64,000 nt of DNA, taken from Engraulis encrasicolus. Lineage: Eukaryota; Chordata; Actinopteri; Clupeiformes; Engraulidae. A program made the translations under genes and the position numbers. Positions 61,153 through 64,000 of the stretch are shown here, piece by piece. Numbering within the stretch: position 1 is the stretch's first letter; each line of letters begins with the position of its first letter. The DNA lies in assembly GCF_034702125.1 (NCBI RefSeq), contig NC_085862.1, forward strand, positions 10,630,238 to 10,694,237. Direction: 5' to 3'. The notes below the pieces were generated by a model. The model did not search any database. It was not told where the DNA came from and saw nothing but the letters and a program-made list of their open reading frames with translations.

Positions 61153-61520
61153 TTAAAGGGACACTGTGCAGGAAATGGTCAAAAATGTACTGCAACTATG
61201 CTGCTTATTGAAATTGGGCAGCCTATTGCCAAATTTGATCTTGATATATGATAGTTTACTTAGTATTAAACACATATTTTCTAGTATGGTCCAAGTACGG
61301 TCATTTTTGCTGCTAAAAATGGCTATTTTTGGAAATTTTAAATGGCGGACCATGGAGAAGATCCCTCTTTTCATGTATGAAAAATGCAATTTTTCCAGTC
61401 ATAATGAATACTTAGAATTTGATGCTGTTGGTAAGTATTCATGAAAAAGGTAACATTAGTGAATGGGCAGCATGAATTCTGGAAATAAAAAACTAAAATT
61501 CTCACACAGTGTCCCTTTAA
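61153..61520. mobile_element. TTAA-target MITE, copy 3 (360 bp)
   Basis: TTAA at 61153-61156 and 61517-61520 flank AGGGACACTGTG / CACAGTGTCCCT. The interior is close to copy 1 along its full length. Confidence 0.9.
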
Positions 61521-62059
61521 ATACTTACACTTCCACTCACACCAGTTTAAAACTTCATTTTGCTGTGGCATGGAAAGTCTTAGCACTGTCAACTCTGAAG
61601 ATTCTTTGTTTTCTGTTCAAACCATCACCGTCATCAGCTTTGCATTTCCTGTAACAGAAGAGCGTACAAAATAATCGGTTGAACTGAAAGGCAAAGGAGA
61701 AGACTTGATTGAATATTGTTGTGCATATGAATTCCCAAGATTGGCTCTAGATTCTGCAAATCTTTGGAATACGACTACTGTTGTGTGACTGTGTATGGCC
61801 TTGAATATGAGCGTGTGCATTGCATTGTGTGTTCAATGTCCTCACTTATGCATGTATGCCTTCCTGCCACTAGATGGTAGCCATAGGCTGTAGAATAAAT
61901 GGACAAAACATCTGTGACGTCACCCATAGACTTCAGTAGAGCCAAATGAAACACATTTTGAACCAGAGATATTGGAAAAGGTAGAGATGAATCAACCCTG
62001 TACTTTTCTGGGATCCATGTGACCTCGGACTTTAAGTTAGGAGAGCTTTGGGACACTTA

Positions 62060-62140
62060 AGGTTGAGAATAAATGGTTCTGCTGTAGATGGAGGGGACAA
62101 CGCCCCATTAGAGGACTGAACTTGAGCACACTACTTTGCA
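62060..62140. mobile_element. Relic arm of the 15280-type foldback
   Basis: TTGAGAATAAATGG, GGAGGGGACAACGCCCC and CTTGAGCACAC occur in the same order as in the arms of the element at 15280-16745, with heavy divergence. Confidence 0.5.
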
Positions 62141-62691
62141 TTGGTTAGACATGGTTTGATTGATCTTACTCTAGTAGAAAATCTTTGTTTTGAACCACAG
62201 GGGGTTGTCATTTTAGCCCAAATGACTGGGTTTTAAGTTACTTTGCTGATTTGAATATTGCCACTTGTAGCATAGTCCCATATTTTCAGTCCTTCTGATT
62301 GAGTGTATGATTTTTACTTGCCGTTAAAGTGAGAAATAATTGGTATGCATTGACACAGGACATTTTTTCTTCTTTTTTTTGTAAATCAATAAAAAGTGCT
62401 AACCTGGGTATAAACGAAAGCTTAGTGTGGTTGAGCCATATCTTGGTGCCTTCAGAACAACATCAATTCTATAGCAATAGGTGCAATACACTTAATGTTG
62501 TTTGTAAGAGTGAAGATATATTCTCTGCAGAATTTTACACCATGACTTGAGTTTGGCCCATTAGTGGTAGCATTTTTTGTAATATGCCTGCTATTACGGC
62601 CTAACCCCTCTAAAGGCTTGCCTGGTTAACACCAGACCTAATCAGTAGTGAGATTAGGTCTGGGGAGCCTGGGAACTCCCATACTGCCTAT

Positions 62692-62981
62692 TAGAGACCG
62701 ACCGATATGGGTTTTTCTATGGCCGATGCCGATGCCGATATTTAGAGGTCAGAGTCAGCCGATGGCCGATGTGACCAGCCGATTTTTTGGGCCGATTTTT
62801 GGGGCCGATATGCCATCATATTATCCTTAATTGGCATGCTAAAAATATACCGGTATATAAACAATATTCTTTTTCATTTATTTATCCATAACATATGTAT
62901 TTTATTAATTAAAAGTAACATATGTTCTATTTACACCCTTAATATTCATATAGATAGGCCTAGTAGAAATATTATGTAGGC
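62692..62981. mobile_element. Left half of a CCGATA-rich hAT-like MITE
   Basis: TTAGAGACCGACCGATATGG followed by many GCCGAT repeats is the typical start of such an element. No matching right end is seen. Confidence 0.5.
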
Positions 62982-63200
62982 CAGGGCTGTCCAAACTTTT
63001 TTAGTGAAGAAAATACAGGAAAATAAACAAGGGGCCGGGCCGCACATTAGCTGTGAGATGACCGGTTCAATGTAACAAATACACAAGGGAGGCAAAAGCT
63101 GTCTGATGGCCCATGATTTATTTCCAATATTTTCAAGAGGCAATGTAAGAAAAGGTAACACAAATTGCATAAATATTATTGTGTCAGTGTAATACACTTG
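62982..63200. mobile_element. Left part of a CAGGGCTGTCCAAAC hAT-like element
   Basis: CAGGGCTGTCCAAACTTTTT and GGGGCCGGGCCGCA are typical of a widespread vertebrate hAT MITE. The right end was not located, so the end coordinate is approximate. Confidence 0.5.
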
Positions 63201-63670
63201 TAGGCTATGAATTATCCACATGTACATGGTTAATAATTAAGCTTATTATTAATTGTTATTTATTATTATCTTGTTATTTTATTGTTGCCTACAATCAATC
63301 AGTGCATGTTTATAAGCTGTTTAATTTGTATTTAATTCTTATTATAGCCAGCACTACTTCCCCTGCACTTCATGGGTCAATGTGAAACTCGTGCTGATCC
63401 AATCAGATCAAGTGCCTCTATCTCACATGCACGCAGGCAGCGATGTAAACAAAGGCAGCTCTCCTCTCTGTGCCTACCTCAGTTTAAATGAGCAAGTTCT
63501 GTCGTAACCTAGCATGTTTAGCTAACTTGCTATAGCCACAGCAGAGGCAATTTTACAGGATGGATTCACAAAGCTATCAAAAAATAATGTCACTTATGCG
63601 CAACATGCTTACAGTATAGCATTATACTATTCCAACTGTGGGTTAAAGTCACAAATAAAAGTCTAAGCAA

Positions 63671-64000
63671 CAGGGCTGTAGTCAAGTCCACCTTTGTAGA
63701 ATCCAAGACAAGTCAAGACAAGTACTAGTCAAGTCCAAGTCCAAAGAGGTTTGAGTCTTAAACAAAACCTAGTCCAAAAAGATTAGAGTCCGAATCAAGT
63801 CTGAGTCACATGTCGGTCAGTGTTTGACAATGAAAAGGATGTCAATAGTGTGAACCTTAGAAGATAACCTATATGGCATGGATGTGAAGACAAACTTGTT
63901 TGTTATTGGATTTAGAGCTCCACTTTACAATCTATGATGGCCAGTGTTCTAAACAAAACTTAATGACAGACCCGGCGAGTCCAAAAGCCTAATTTGGCAA
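63671..64000. mobile_element. AAGTCC-rich element, runs off the window
   Basis: It begins CAGGGCTGTAGTCAAGTCC and has many AAGTC units, as in the element at 26386-28282. Confidence 0.5.

Overview
This is a stretch of a vertebrate nuclear genome, almost certainly a teleost fish. It holds short exons separated by introns full of repeats, long CA/TG microsatellites, and many DNA-transposon relics of types typical of fish (hAT-type, Tc1 with IR/DR ends, TTAA-target MITEs, foldback elements), plus tRNA-type SINEs and LINE remnants. I see no operon structure, no rRNA or tRNA gene, and no CRISPR array. The genus cannot be fixed from the sequence alone.

Three protein-coding genes are supported. (1) GPBP1L1 (vasculin-like), minus strand, about 14.6 kb to beyond base 1. 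Six coding exons (11283-11342, 10211-10340, 9245-9561, 2751-2826, 2280-2476, 541-681) join in frame and give the first 307 codons; the 3' end lies left of the window. (2) TMEM69, plus strand. It has a non-coding first exon ending at 21524 and coding exons 21721-21765 and 21991-22698 (250 aa), and it is complete. (3) MAST2, plus strand. First coding exon 32931-33008, then 58583-58730 and 59835-59977, all phase-compatible (123 codons). The kinase and PDZ parts lie right of the window. From memory, this gene order matches human 1p34.1 (GPBP1L1-TMEM69-IPP-MAST2), except that no IPP exon is visible between TMEM69 and MAST2.

Layout: 0-14.7 kb is GPBP1L1 and its introns. 14.7-21.3 kb is intergenic and made of foldback, MITE and LINE debris. 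21.35-23.3 kb is TMEM69. 23.3-31.6 kb is intergenic with deeply nested transposons: a complete but dead Tc1 element, an inverted copy of the element that abuts the TMEM69 promoter, and a 2-kb element nested in a TTAA MITE. 31.6-64 kb is MAST2, whose 25.6-kb first intron carries at least five hAT-like insertions, several 100-180 bp microsatellites and two giant palindromic elements.

The most unusual objects are those two palindromes, 39900-41554 and 53324-56216. Each consists of inverted arms of about 0.7 and 1.2 kb around a short unique loop. Both begin and end with the same terminal motif (GGGTCATTYCACG), and each is flanked by its own perfect 4-bp target duplication (AACT and ATTT). The larger one carries a decayed transposase-like coding sequence whose C-terminal half is present, mirrored, in both arms. 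They look like two members of one family of 4-bp-target foldback transposons.
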